Origin: Leguminivora glycinivorella
Lineage: Eukaryota; Arthropoda; Insecta; Lepidoptera; Tortricidae
Direction: 5' to 3'
NCBI RefSeq assembly: GCF_023078275.1
Contig: NC_062983.1
Location: 1,171,001 to 1,235,000 of the forward strand
DNA length: 64,000 bases
Part shown: positions 32,500 to 45,425 of the stretch, piece after piece
Position numbering within the stretch: the first letter of the stretch is position 1
Layout of the letters: each line of letters opens with the position of its first letter
Position numbers and translations under genes: made by a program
The notes under the pieces: generated by a model
What the model saw: the letters and a program-made list of their open reading frames with translations, nothing else
What the model was told of the DNA's origin: nothing
Databases searched by the model: none

Positions 32500-33989
32500 T
32501 TTTTAATGTTTATTATATGTTATTTATATATTGTTGCATATTAATACACTGGTTCTGGAAACTCTAAAAGCCGTATTTTAAATATTCCCAATATGTTTCC
32601 TAGAAAATCTCGACAGAGATTTTGGTCGCACAAAATGTTCGAGGAAATAGTGCTTACAGAACAATATGCTTTCACGAATGTTCCGTGAGAGGTGTTTTCT
32701 CTTTTGAAATTTTATTTCTAAAGGTTTAAATATAAAATGCTCTTTAGCGATAAGGCCGCCTGTTGTTTACCTCTGTAATAAAATTTATTGTAATGTGTGT
32801 GTTCTTAAGTAGAGGTATGTATTTATCTATTTAAGTATGTATATCGTCGCTTAGCACTCATAGTAATAAGCTTTGCTTAGTTTGGGGCTAAGTTGATCTG
32901 TGTAAGATGTCCCCAATATTTATTTATTATTTATTTATGTACATTTCTGAGGTTGTGCAATAAAGTGGATTTGTATTGTATTGTATTGTGTATGTATGGT
33001 TATTTTGGAAGCAAATAATTTCGTTGTAAGTTCCTTTTGAAATACAAAATAATTTTATGCATTTTAGTATAGTTTATACTGGTTGGGTTATTCATTAAAT
33101 TTATTTGTTAAAGAGGAAGTGTTATGCATCACAGAATGCATGAAAAATGCCAATGTTCACCTGTCATTGTACGACCTTCAAATCTTGCAAAGAAAAGAGC
33201 GTACACCCATCTTAAAGGCCGGCAACGCACCTCCAACACCTCTGGTGTTTCTGGTGTCCATGGGCGGCAGTGATCGCTTACCATCAAGCGACCTGTCTGC
33301 TTGTTTGCCTCCCTATCCTATAAAAAAATGTTATGCCAATTTCCCAACATTACGTTAATCAGCTTGCGTTCAACGCCTGTAATAAATGGCATAACAAACG
33401 CGTTTTAAGTATGTATGGTAAGTTTTGGTCATACGAATTGTCTCAAGTAGCTCGATCATAAAGATTTACTCGCGCCTAATGTAGGGGTATGCCATACAGA
33501 CCAAGAGCTCTGGATGTAGTATTTTAATTCCGTACTATGTATATGTTCAACATTTAAAGCGACTCGAATCTTGTTTGCAATATTATGATTCAATAAAGCA
33601 ACCTGTGTAACTTATTTATAATTTTCAAAAACAGTCAACTTTTCCATAGCAATGATCTCTTTTGTCCCGATTTCTTAAGCTTAAATAAAAATTACAAATT
33701 GAACAGCCGACATAAGCTGCAATTTATATTCAAGGTACAAAATACGGGTTAAATTAGTTCCCTCAAGGCTGGAGCTAACTTCGGGACCCCAACTTCCTTA
33801 TTCTGAGAGAAGCCTGTATCGCTTACAAAGAGAAAGCCAATATACTTAGGTACCTACTTTCAAACTTTCTCAATTTGACTTATAAATATATTTTTAAATT
33901 GAGAGATGAATGGAGAAATTCACACCTCTGACAGGATTAGTACCTGCGACCATCTGCATCTGACCAACTGAAGGCAATATACCCTAACC
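32500..33989. other. intron-like DNA shared with copy B (58200-59684)
   Basis: Includes a GGCCGGCAACGCACCTCCAA...CCATGGGCGGCAGTGATCGC repeat (33220-33330; 58930-59035), known in form from moth introns. No gene. Confidence 0.5.
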
Positions 33990-34486
33990 ACAAAATTAAA
34001 ATTTTGAAAAAAAAATCCCCGACTGCGACATAGTGGACCGATTTTCATGAAACGTAGCTAACACTCCCGAGGAATACAGCTAAAAAACAAAAAATCGGTT
34101 CATCCATTCGGAGCTACGATGCCACAGACAGACACACACACAAACAGGCAGACAGACACGTCAAACTTATAACACCCTGTCGTTTTTGCGTCGGAGGTCA
34201 AAAAAGTCAAGGTTGGAATCCTACCGGTGTTTTTTTAAATATGTCAGCATATCGCTCGAAGACCTATCTGCATTATTAGGAAAAAAAAATGAATTCATAG
34301 AAAAAATAATAAACATCATAGATATTTTTTTAGGATTCCATAACGTTTCTTTTGTTTCATCAAAACGAATAAATTGGTTAGTTTGCAGTCGCTTTATTTT
34401 TGTGTATTGTACGTGATCGGTTTTTATTAAACACGTAGACCAATTCTCGATCCTATTGTATCTTTTAATATTTAATTAACAGGCCT

Positions 34487-34950
34487 GTTGTAGGGGGTAG
34501 GGTACAGCGAATGATATTCCGCTTTGTGTAGTAGAGCACAGCACAGCGGATATCATCTCGCTCAAATTTAGAGCAGAGCCCAACTGGGGTAGTACCTCCG
34601 CCTGCAGAAGACCGCAGCCAAATAGCACTAGACCCTACTCATAGTGTTGTGTTCCTGCCGGTGAGTAAGGCTGCCAGAGCTCAACGAGGGTGCGGTGTGC
34701 TGATGACGGGAGGACTTACGGAACTGACTTATTCCGTTTATTGTCCTTTGAGTCGTCGGCAACCCGAGCTCTCCTTGAACGTGTACATTCCTTTTGTTGT
34801 GTATTTAACACAAAAAGGGAATGTACAAGTTTCTAATGGGGTGGCAACGCCCATGTGACACTCTTTGTTGCGGGCGTCCATAGGTTACGGTGACCGCTTT
34901 CCATCAGGCGGACCGTACGCTTGTTTGCCACCGACGTAGTATAAAAAAAA
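34487..34950 (-). mobile_element. long member of the 'TACTACGTCGGTGG' family, copy A only
   Basis: 464-bp insert bounded by AGGCCT on both sides (34481-34486, 34951-34956). Copy B has the single-AGGCCT empty site at about 60184. Inverted relative to 8588-9050. Confidence 0.85.
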
Positions 34951-35049
34951 AGGCCTTTGCATCGATAACAGATGATTCAAGCAGCATCCTTGCGACACTT
35001 ACGTTCGTGGCTGTACAGCCCAATTCGAGAGAGGGTCCCTCATCAGCAC

Positions 35050-35784
35050 TTTAATATTTACCTACTTAACAAAAAAAAAATTGATTTGCCTTGGTTTTGA
35101 TTCATCTCATATCCTGCTCTACTTAACCTGTAAAATATATCAAAATGCGTTTTTGATGGCCATATTGTCAGTTTGTTGAATAATCTAACTAAATAATCTA
35201 ATACCTAAGCAGTTTGTCAGAAGTGTAAAATGTTAATAAAAAGCAAAGACAATTAGTTCGCGAATTAATGTTTTTTCACCTTACACGAACTGATAAAGGC
35301 TTACTTTGCTATTCGAAAACAGAAAGCAAAATTGCATTTTATCCACAAGAGCGCAAAGTGATTCCATACAAATTTTAACTTGACATCTTGAGCTGGCTGG
35401 TAGAATTTACTGTAAATGTTGATTTTGAATTATAAATATCGAATAAATTGATGTATTTAATTTAGTTTGATGTTTTATAGTCAGTATTTTGTTCGTGTTG
35501 GTGTGGTGAAAAATGTTGTGTTTCACTCGGCGGCAAAGTTTGTTTAACCTTCGTGCCTTGAAACCCTCGCAACGCTCAAGATTCCACTTTGTGAACCACT
35601 CGTTACGCTCGCGGTTCAATATTGGAATCTTTCGCTTGCTCGGGTATCAATACTGGCATCTTGCGGTTAAACAACAACTTTGCCGGTTGTAAAAGAAAAA
35701 CAACTATTATTTTTTTAAATTTAAAATACACTGAATAAATGAAAATATGGCAAAACTTAAACTCATAACAGCCTTTCTTTCTTT
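35050..35784. other. intron-like DNA shared with copy B (61006-61725)
   Basis: 35515-35705 is a diverged relative of the 400-835 repeat (GGTTAAACAACAACTTTGCC). No gene. Confidence 0.45.
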
Positions 35785-35844
35785 TTAACCCCTGACGCAA
35801 AAAACGAAGGGGTGTTATAAGTTTGACGTGTCTGTCTGTGTGTA

Positions 35845-35879
<35 letters not shown>

Positions 35880-35990
35880 GTGTTTTTTGTCTGAAAGCTG
35901 AGTTAATGGGGAGTGTTCTCAGCCGTTTCATGAAAATCGGTCCACTAGGTCGCGGTCGGGGGTTTTTTCAAAAATTTTAATTTTGTAGTT
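35785..35990 (+). mobile_element. (GTCT)n-bearing repeat inserted in copy A only
   Basis: Begins after TTTCTTTCTTTTT and ends at GTTAGGTTATGG. Copy B reads CTTTCTTTTGGCCTCAG without it at about 61722. No clear target duplication. Confidence 0.75.
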
Positions 35991-36497
35991 AGGTTATGGC
36001 CTCAGAAATAAGTGGTTACGGTTAAAATCTTTCGGGCCTCGTGTTTTCAATTTCCAATTATCTCCTCCCTCCTCCTCACTTATAGGTAGGTACTACAAAA
36101 TGAATTCCACTCCAATCAAGGAACACGTCAATTCACCGTAATCGTTCTACCACTAATGGTTCATTATGTCGGCCTAGCCAAATTGACAATCGTTGACGCT
36201 AGACGCCGATCAAAAATACGTTCCTCTCGGACACTGGCGATCAAATATGGCGAAAGAAGCGCGTTCCTAGCACACAGTCTAAGCTCGTGTAGGTGAACGC
36301 GTACTATGCTTGTATGAGTGACATATGACAGGTTGACTGTTCGCGTTTTTGACAGACGGTAACGAGGTAACCGAGAGGGGTGGGCGGCACTTTCAGCGGG
36401 GTGCGGATAATACTCTTTATTATACTGTGATCAAAACGTAGTCTGCCCTTGTTGCGCCAATAATGGAAAAGCGATAGAGATAGCTAACGATAACGAT

Positions 36498-37007
36498 TAG
36501 AGATGGGCCGAATACGACTTTGCCGAATACGAATATTCGGCCGAACATTCGGTTCAGTTGTTACCGAACCGGAACATCGTCGAATATCTTGTTCCGCCAT
36601 ATTTTTAAATCCTGGCTTAGATTTTTAAAAACTCTTCAACGATTGGGTAATGGGTATACATGTATCTTACTCAGACTCTTAATGTTCCTGGGCACTTTAG
36701 TGCATAAGGAAATTTTGGTTTTTGTTTCTTAAGCTATATCATTTTTACTTTTTTACAAAATTATTGTATTTATATTTTAACGCATCTTTAATTCCCTTTG
36801 GTAGTTCTTTAGAATGACGTTGAAATACGAGTATGTAGGAAGTCATTATCCAATGAATTACGAAACAACTAAGCTCTGGTCATTTACGTTGTTTATTCGG
36901 TAAATGTTCGGCAATGTAACCGAGTTTATTCGGCCGAATACGAACATTGAAAAACTTGCCGAATGCGCCGAATACCGAATATTTACTGAATATTCGGCTC
37001 ATCTCTA
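36498..37007. mobile_element. 510-bp hAT-type MITE, copy A only
   Basis: Ends TAGAGATGGGCCGAATA / TATTCGGCTCATCTCTA, 8-bp duplication ATAACGAT at 36490-36497 and 37008-37015. Copy B has an uninterrupted site at about 62240. The ends are rich in repeated CCGAATA/ATTCGGC motifs. Confidence 0.92.
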
Positions 37008-37015
37008 ATAACGAT

Positions 37016-37975
37016 ATTATCGTAAGCGTTTGGGCATTTGGCTAAGTACTCCTGATGGATGTTTTGTACTGATACAAACAAGTACATTTGGTAAGCCTTA
37101 ATTTCTTAAAGTGATAAGCATCAAAATTGGTCAACAAATTGTTTCGATGATACAAAATTGGAACGCAAGTTGATTGATATTATAACACTTTATCACTTTA
37201 CAATAAAGCTCGAAATTGATCAGTAAATTATAAAATCCTTGAATCTAGGAGTATTTTCTACTAATTTGATCAACGATAAAACTTGACCTATTTGATCTTT
37301 GATAGAACTTTTATGTTTTTGTAATACGATTCTTAATAGGCTAAGTAATTTGTCGAAAATTGTACCGTAATAGTGAATTGCTGGCAACTTCACGACATTG
37401 GATATATTGGTTGGTAATTCATTTGTAACACGCAAAATGGCCACAGAAGCCAATCAAGTGGTTTTGTTACAAGCTTTAGATATTTGAATTGATGATTGAT
37501 GATAAGCATATGAATCGGTCAACACTTGCTGGGGCTCTTTTTATTCAATACGAACACGGTAATACAACAGAGTGGCAGCTGACGTCCATATGGATACATA
37601 CGACACTTGACCATTATGAGTTACGCTCAGGATGCGATGACCGACCAAAATCACTCCTGATATACGCATATATCGTCACTACTTTTAAAAAACTTGTATC
37701 TTCGTCTGTCAATGAAGAAAATTGTGTAAGTATGTATGGAATGCATATAGACTTACTGAGTTTTAACTTTGGAGGAACAGCGTGAGATATGAGATTTTTT
37801 AAAGTAGTGACGATATGTACAGATGTAGAGCGAAAAGGATTTCGCATTTAAACACTTTCGAAACCGGCTCTACGCGGCGCTACGACATTTTCACATACGG
37901 GGAAACCCATGTAATCGGCTACGCTTCTACGAGCGGTGTAGCCTTGACAGTCGGGTTCACTTAAGCGAAAGTGTT
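37016..37975. other. intron-like DNA shared with copy B (62245-63085)
   Basis: About 37670-37830 contains an inverted pair, CGTCACTACTTTTAAAAAAC and AAAAGTAGTGACGATAT, likely a small MITE also present at about 62886-63040. No gene. Confidence 0.5.
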
Positions 37976-38205
37976 AATACTACGTCGGTGGCAAACAAGC
38001 ATACAATCCGTATGATGGAAAGCGTCAACGTAACCCATAGGACGCCTGCAACTCAAGGAGGTATCATGCGCGTTGCCAACCCATTAGAAACTTGTGCACT
38101 CCCTTTTGCTGTGTTAAGTACACACGCGTATTGTTCCGGAAACGTTCGTATTTGTCATGGCGTTAGTTCAGTCAATGTCAGTACATCTTGTACTGAGACC
38201 AGGGG

Positions 38206-38591
38206 CGGCTCACTCCGCGATTTTATCGCCGCGCTACGGGCACATGCTGGCGGCCGGCGGTTCGCGGCCTTAAGCAGGGGTCGCGCGCGTTCTCACGGAA
38301 CGCACGTTCGCACTTTCTATTGTTACTTTTTACGTCGCGAGTTTTAAAGTTTTATATGCGATTTCCGCGTGTGAATTAGTTAAATAGACATCAGAAATAA
38401 AATAGGATAATCTTACACAGATCTACTATTGATTAAGTCCCACGGAAAAGTTCAGTGATGTTGGGACTTAAACAAAAAATATGTAAATACTACATATAAT
38501 TCAGAAAGTACCCAAGACTGGAATATAATAGCATAACATTTCACCTGAATATTGATTCGTTTTAATTCATAGGTAACCCTATCGTCCGACG
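38206..38591. other. non-duplicated tail of the copy-A contig, no gene recognised
   Basis: After similarity to copy B stops there is a GC-rich stretch (about 38206-38340, many CpG). It is followed by AT-rich DNA with a minus-strand SINE-tail motif (TCTTACACAGATC... at about 38411). I see no convincing open frame or splice signals. Confidence 0.5.
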
Positions 38592-38691
38592 NNNNNNNNN
38601 NNNNNNNNNNNNNNNNNNNNNNNNNNNNNNNNNNNNNNNNNNNNNNNNNNNNNNNNNNNNNNNNNNNNNNNNNNNNNNNNNNNNNNNNNNN
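38592..38691. other. assembly gap, 100 N
   Basis: Exactly 100 N characters, a conventional length for a gap of unknown size. It separates the end of the copy-A contig from the first base of copy B. Confidence 0.99.
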
Positions 38692-39271
38692 TAGCTCATT
38701 TATTATGGGCATTATGGCCTGAATAGTTAACTGTTAAATTAACGTTTAATAAACATCATAAATGTTAGTGGATTTATTGTTGCTAGGGCTTTTTAAAGTC
38801 AAACCTAAGAATATTTATTGTTAAGTAACCTACTTACTTACAAAAAACGCGCATAAAGCGTGAGAAAAACACAGTTTTCTGCATCCTAAATTATTCTGAC
38901 ATAGTTGTTGTAGTATGCCTTTTCGGCAATGTATTTTTTAAATATTTTTACATGAAAATTGGGACCAAGTCTAGAGTCATATATTCCATGTAAGATTCTA
39001 GCTCATTTATTATGGGTATTATGGCCTGAATAGTTAACTGTTAAATTAACGTTTAATAAACATCATAAATATTAGCGGATTTATTGTTGCTACGGGTTCT
39101 CAAAGTTGAACAAAAGAATATTCATTGTTAAGTAACCTACTTATAAAACACAGTTTACTACATCCTAAATTATTCTGACATAGTTGTTGTTGTATGACTT
39201 TTCGGCAACGTATTTTTTGAATATTTTTCATGAAGATTGGGACCAAGGTCTAGAGTCATATATTCCATGTA
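38692..39271. repeat. ~305-bp tandem duplication at the start of copy B
   Basis: TTCTAGCTCATTTATTATGG-type sequence occurs at the gap edge and again from 38996, each followed by GCCTGAATAGTTAACTGTTA and ending at ATTCCATGTAAGAT. Copy A (17671-17980) has a single unit. Confidence 0.85.
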
Positions 39272-40285
39272 AGATTTGAAAAGTAATCATTCAAGTCAAA
39301 ATAATTTGGTGCAAAGAAAATTTAGAGTCCTAGGAACGTGTAATGTATTTTAAGACCAAGATAGACCTAATCCATTATATTCTAATTTGAATACAACACG
39401 ATATACAAGCATTAACGATGAACGTATATAAAATCGCTCAATTCGCGTCACATCCTTTATTTCAAATTTGTTAACAAAATAGGTTAATAGCTGTTATTCA
39501 TCATTCGCTGTCAGTTATCAATTATCATTACTTTATCGCGATATAAGGCATTATAAGGAACTACTGAACGAAATCCAATGGTAGAAATTGACCTTGAGTT
39601 TTTAAAACAAAACTTAGGACTGACCATTGGTAGCCTTAAATTTTAATCAAACTTACATGCTTTAGTTTAAACCGCTGATGTAATTACTTTTCAATATCAA
39701 AAACTACTACTAGTACCACATCTCGGACAATGGCGATCAAATCTATGAAAGCGCGTTCCTAGCACACATTCTAAACTCGTGTACGTGAACGCGTACCATG
39801 CTTCTATGAGTGAGATATCACAGGTCGACTGTTCTCGTTTTTGACAGGCGGTAACTGTGAGGTAACCGAGTGGGGTGGGCGGCACTTTCAGCGGGAGCGG
39901 GAGTGGCCATACTGTACAATAGTTCTCTTTATTATACTGTGACAGAGGAACTCGATATTACAAATCAATATTTACGAGTATTAATAGAACATATTATTTA
40001 CAGAAGCAGAAAAATTTTATATAACTATAAACATACCTAATGACGTTTTTCGTGAAATATTATGTAATATTATGCTTCTCGCTTTAAACTGTGTTATTTT
40101 ATATGTACTTAAGTAGGTATGTACATTTGTTTTAAATATATGCAAAAAATTACAACCTACTTAAGTGTTATCAAAAGTAGAGAAAACGTGTTTCAAAAGA
40201 GTGTATTTCCAAAAGGGCTTATTACTCTATAAACTCCATACAAAACACAAGGCCCTTTGAAAACATTCCTCAAATAGACCCAAAC

Positions 40286-40684
40286 GGCCCAGCCATGACA
40301 TTGGTCTAAGCGCGACAGCAGCGGTGAGCGGCACACTGAGAGAAATTTGCATTGTGAATTTAACAAGTTCGACTTGTTGCGGTTTATCCGTTTGAATCAG
40401 CCAAACGTATGTTTAAAACAATATGTGTCAGGTTGTTTTTATAAAATCGACTTGTTGATTCAAATATATTGCCGATTCAAATGACAAGTAGCTTTTTGTT
40501 TGAACCAAAGAGCACGTAGGCGCTATTTTAACCAAAAAACTTGTTGAACGAACATGAAAACTGGTTGTATTTTCTCTCAGTGCAGCCATACGTGCGAATG
40601 AAAAGTCCCATTGCTGTGTCTCGCTCCAATGTATGGCCGCCGCTCACCGCTGTCGCGCTTAGAGCAATGTCGTGGCCGGGCCGT
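40286..40684. repeat. fold-back element, copy B, split by an inserted MITE
   Basis: Same arms as 18988-19137, with the 249-bp CACTG MITE inserted in the left arm next to GGTGAGCGGCA. Confidence 0.85.
40334..40582. mobile_element. 249-bp MITE with CACTGAGAGAAA ends, copy B only
   Basis: Inverted ends CACTGAGAGAAA / TTTCTCTCAGTG with a CA duplication on each side. Copy A has the empty site GAGCGGCAGCCATACG at about 19030. CACTG termini and a 2-3 bp duplication fit the CACTA/EnSpm group (inference). It is inserted inside the fold-back element at 40286-40684. Confidence 0.85.
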
Positions 40685-41574
40685 AAGGATTGTACCAAGG
40701 ATGCTGGCGGTATTTCCTCGTTTCACCTAAGTAAAGTTTGTCAGTTTATTAGATCCCACTGTGTATATCTGACCGGCAACAATAGTTAATGAGAATTCAA
40801 ATCAGGCCACGCGAGTACAAGTTAGGGCCCTCGAGGGACTATCCGTCAAAACGACGTATGTTGGCAGGAAAGGTAAGGTACTTACGACCTATTATTATTA
40901 GTGAACATCCTTGAAAGTGTAATGTAAAAGCGAGGTATGTTCGCAGGAAAAACAGGGTAGTTTTGACCTTTTATTACCAGTGAAAGCCTTTGAGTGTTTA
41001 ATATTTAAAAAGGGCGTATGTTTGTAGGGAAAGTATGGTAGTTGCGACTTTATTAGTAGAGGTCTTTGAGGAAGCCAGTCAACACAATGTTTGTAGCAAA
41101 TGTAGGATTGTTGGAACATTTTGTTGCTGAGGGTATTTTTAAAAACTTTATGATGGGAAAAGCTGCGGAATTAGTGATGGAAAATGGATGATTATAAATT
41201 ATATTTAGAAATAAATATAATATATTTGTGTTTGAATGAAACTTTTGGCTCGACTAGAAATCAGAGCTTAGGTACGTCAAAATATGGACTAGATAATAAT
41301 AATTATGTCAACATTGACAGTAAATATGTCGTTTCTTTAAAATACAACGTTTTTTTTGACAGTGTCGATACATGCTGTTGATTTTCGACTATTTACACGT
41401 GAGTGACCGGGTTTATAATTATGTTTAATACGAGTATGTCAGTTTCTTAGTGTAGTTTTGTAATTTAAAGTTTAGACACTGACGTAACCGATCTATATCC
41501 TATCTAGATATAAATAGCACATATCGTATCCGGTTGAGTATTAATTATTTATATTTTATAGTTGGATTGTATTT

Positions 41575-41795
41575 ATACTAGCTGTAGCCAGCGACTTCGC
41601 TCGCATTAAATTTGAAAATTGCGCTCCATCAAGCTTCTACCTTCCATTTTAGGGAAGAAAGATACAAAAGTAGCCTATGTCACTCTCCATCCTTTCAACT
41701 ATCTTCACTTAAAAAATCACGCCAATTCGTCGCTCCGATACGCTTTTAAAGACGAGTAAACAAACAGACACACACACTTTCCCATTTAAAATATT
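41575..41795 (+). repeat. 'GCGACTTCGCT' dispersed repeat, copy B
   Basis: Counterpart of 20020-20222 with a slightly longer middle. Confidence 0.8.
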
Positions 41796-42149
41796 ATTTG
41801 GTAAAGGTTCTTAGTTATTCTAGAACCGTTTAATAAACGTAAATTATGTTCTTTAAGGGCGCCCATCCATCGTCTACATTCTTAAAAGCAAAATATCCCA
41901 GACTTTAACAAGATTCATACAATGCCTGGCTACATAATTCAGAAGTTAACCTAAGCTCGGTAAAGTAAACTTAGGCTTACGAAGACTGAAATTGGCTGCA
42001 ATATTAAAATCGTTGCGGAAGTTGGTCTATTAATCAGGGCCCAGGTGTCTGGGAACGTTCTAGATGCGTTGAGAGTCGAATGAGACCAATAATAATCGCG
42101 ATAACCGGAGACAATATTATGAAACCTATAAGTTATGAATAATATGTTA

Positions 42150-42430
42150 CGACCGGTCTGGTTTAGCGGGTAGCGACCCTGCCTGCTAAGCCGCGGTCCC
42201 GGTTTCGAATCCCGGTAAGGGCATTTATTTGTGTGATGAGCACAAATATTTATTCCTGGGTCATGGGTGTTTTCTATGTACCTATTATATAAGTATTTGT
42301 ATATTATATATGTCGTTGTCTGAGTACCCACAACACATTACAAGCCTTCTGAGCTTACCGTGGGACTCAGTCAATCTGTGTAAGAATGTCCTATAATATA
42401 ATATAATATGTCATATATTTTATTTCTTTA
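42150..42430 (+). mobile_element. SINE family 2 (tRNA head, 'GTACCCACAACACA' tail), intact in copy B
   Basis: The head carries an A-box-like CTGGTTTAGCGGGTAGCG and a B-box GGTTTCGAATCCC. The body contains GCACAAATATTTATTCCTGG and ends with AGCTTACCGTGGGACTCAGT and CAATCTGTGTAAGAATGTCC, a tail common to lepidopteran SINEs. Related tails occur at about 32850-32945 and 58570-58665. Confidence 0.85.
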
Positions 42431-43895
42431 TATGTATGAGTATATATTATTTGATATTATTTAACCTATTGTCATAAAATAAACAATCTTTATTTACATG
42501 GACATATTTACATAAAAAATTATAATAATTTTAATTTTACAAAAAATACAACAAAAAACCTCAGACATCATAAATACAATTAAAACTTAACCTAAAATTA
42601 AAACCGGTACCTATTGTTATTTATGTACTTAAAAATATATTATATTTTTATGACTAAGGTTTTAATTGATTTTTCAAAATTGGTCTCTTAATACACCGCC
42701 TACAATCTTCTCTGCTTTTTCCAAAGGTTGACTGGTGGAGAATGCCTCACGGCATTAAGTTCGCCTTTTGTACATTAAGTTGTTCTTTTGTGCAATAAAG
42801 TTTAAAGAAATAAAAAGTATAAGCAATTGGTTGTGTTCTTTAACGTTCCACAGAACATGGCGATTCTGGCAGGGTCGCCATGTGGTGTAAGGCGAGGAAA
42901 GAAACAAGTTCGAGTTAAGACGTATGTACAATGTAATAAATGACGCATACGAGTAGCCTTAAATAATAGTTGCATATGGGTGTTCTTTAAACTTTATTTC
43001 ACAAAATATACACAACAATGTACAAATTGCGAACTTAATGCCAAACGACATTCTCTGCCAGTCATACACTGCAGCATACTCTTTACACTGTAGCATAAAC
43101 CATTACTTAATGTTGCTGATTTGAAAACAATACTGTTACTATAAGTTGTCGATAATAGCAGTTCTCAAAAAGTTTGTACATACCCACGTCAGCAAATTTT
43201 AATTGATCCTATTTTGTTACCAACATTTAGTGACATGTCGACTTTCGTAAGATATATACAGGATAATTGGTATAGTTAAGAAAATATAGATACAAGAGAA
43301 CCTTAATGACCAAATAAAACTTACTAAAATATCAATTCATGAAATAAATCTTGGTAACAAAAAAGGAATTAAAAAAAAACAAATTTACCTTTTTCCTTAA
43401 TTTTTGTACAAACTTTTCGAGAACTGTTGATAAAAAAGGTTTGACTCTCGTGAACTTCAATGCACATCAGGAATAACGTCGTCTGTGATTAAGCTTGCAA
43501 GAGTGCAGCGAGTACGGGGGAATGTTAAAATAGCTTTTTAATGAAATTCGTATAGTAGCGTCGTGTGTTGGAAGAAATTAGAGCCTGAGCTTGTACGAGG
43601 TGACACGTGTTTTAGGAAATTCGCGTGAGCGTTTTCGGACTAGCGTATTTTAACCCCGACGCAAAAACTACGGGGTGTTATAAGTTTGACGTGTCTGTCT
43701 GTGTGTGTGTCTGTCATCGTAGCTCCCGAACGGATGAGCCGATTTCGATTTAGTTTTTTTTTGTTTGAAAGATGAGTTAGTCGGGAGTGTTCTTAGCCAC
43801 GTTTTATGAAAATCGGTCTACTATGTCGCGGTCGGGGGTTTTTTCAAAGTTTTAATTTTGTGGTTAGGTTATTGGTATTTTCACGAGTGTAGCAT

Positions 43896-44127
43896 ATAAT
43901 TTTTATTTATTGTTTATTTATTGTAAACATAATTTACAGCATTACAGTCGAAACCAAAGCACTGTACAATTCAGTTTAGATATTATTAGGTGATTAACAA
44001 AAGAAACAAACATATATAAAATACGATCACCTTTCGTCCATCACCTCACAATACCGCAGACACATTTGATACACAATCATCCATCTGCTTGCAAACACAT
44101 CACATTCTGGTGATTTGTGTTTGCAAG
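43896..44127. mobile_element. ~230-bp insertion in copy B only
   Basis: Copy A reads GTGTAGCATATGTACCTACC uninterrupted at about 22245. The insert starts TTTTTATTTATTGTTTATTT and resembles LINE 3' untranslated sequence (compare 63665-63900). AGCAT flanks both sides. Confidence 0.7.
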
Positions 44128-45329
44128 CATGTACCTACCCTACATATAATTTGTTTGTATGTTATAGGTAATATGTGCGCATAATATACAAAATTGTTAT
44201 TGTTTGTGAGTTACGAGCATACACGAATTCACACATGTGACTAGAACTCTGTACATTTGTATCTAAGGAGCTTATGCTCACTTTATTTTTTCCTTAGATT
44301 TGATCTTTATTGTATGACTTTTTGCTGTGTGCTTAACACAGCAAAAGGGAGTGTACTCGTTTCTTATGAGTTGGCAACGCGCACGTAATACTCCTTGAGT
44401 TGCAGGCGTCCATACGTTACGGTGACGGCTTTCTACCAGGCGGACCGTATGCTCGTTTGCCACCGACGTAGCATTAAAAAAAGTTAGTCTTCTGAAATAG
44501 ATACCATACATACATACACTAAAGAAAAAGCGATCAAGCCCACTGGTGGCGAAGCCGAGAATCGAACCCGGGTCTCCAGCTAACGCTAGTCTATTTAAGT
44601 TGCATTTATTGTTCAGGCGTACAAAGACGATGTATTTGTGTGTTCCATGACATCTTCTCTTTACGATGAGATAACATTTTCATGTATAGACAAATTCAAT
44701 TAAAGTTCTGTGAACAAAAGTCATGCTAAACCCAATCTTTTCTCTTGAGTTAATTTCTCTTCACTGTTCTACACAAAGTCCTTACCACAGATTTCATATA
44801 TACCATAGATCATGCAAATGTATAGACTTAGCGTGTCGAACGAACTCAGTGTAATCCACTGAGTTGTCAGTCTTTACTCACAGTTTGCAGCTTTCGGGCG
44901 TCAAGTTTTGAAAGTTTAAGTCAACAAAAACACAAAAGTTTTTTAAAAATTTCGTTACGTGAAATTTAATTACAACAACACAAAAATTAAGAATACTCAA
45001 GGGTCTGAGACATATTTCGAATGACATGCAAGAAACAACATTAGTACAAAATCTGGCACGCTCGGCCCCCATGCGAATAGATGAACTTGTTTGATGAATA
45101 TTCCCAACTAACAAAAATTAGTCTTATAGTGGCTTATAATGCCAAAAATAGTACTCTTATAATAACCTTGTAAACCCTTTACAAGAGGGCATTTGGGCAC
45201 ACCTTATAAGGCCAAAAACCTTATATCCCTCTTGTAGTTGCTATATTATTAGCTTTCTTATCTTGTACGTGTTTTATTATGGCATGCAATAAGAAAGTTA
45301 ACCTTATAATGGCAAGAAAAGTGCTTTTA

Positions 45330-45425
45330 AAAGGCTAATGTACTAATAAGAATCATATTTAAAGCTTTAATAAAGGCAATTATACTTGTAAGAATCATAT
45401 TCAAAGCTTTAATAAGGGCAATAGC
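45330..45425. repeat. two ~48-bp tandem units in the left arm of the 4.1-kb element
   Basis: Two adjacent units share AAGAATCATATT, then AAAGCTTTAATAA, then GGCAAT. They lie in the left subterminal zone rich in CTTATA motifs. Confidence 0.7.

Larger units (their letters stand above)
17674..38205. repeat. copy A of a ~20-kb duplicated locus (probable haplotype duplicate)
   Basis: This segment aligns collinearly and in direct orientation with 38692-63305. Anchors include the TAGCTCATTTATTATGGGC start (17674/38692), the neurexin exon (23724/49414), the tRNA-like gene (31705/56362) and the stretch at about 38100/63200. Single-copy DNA between anchors differs by scattered substitutions and 1-10 bp indels. 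The larger differences are mobile-element insertions unique to one copy. The left limit is set by the gap on copy B, so the homology could extend further left. Confidence 0.9.

Noticed and set aside
37988..38347. 119-residue plus-strand open frame in GC-rich DNA
   Set aside because: It starts inside a dispersed repeat and continues into CpG-rich sequence with an Arg/Ala-rich composition; no family was recognised.
38452..38712. Minus-strand open frame crossing the N run
   Set aside because: It exists only because N is translated as X.
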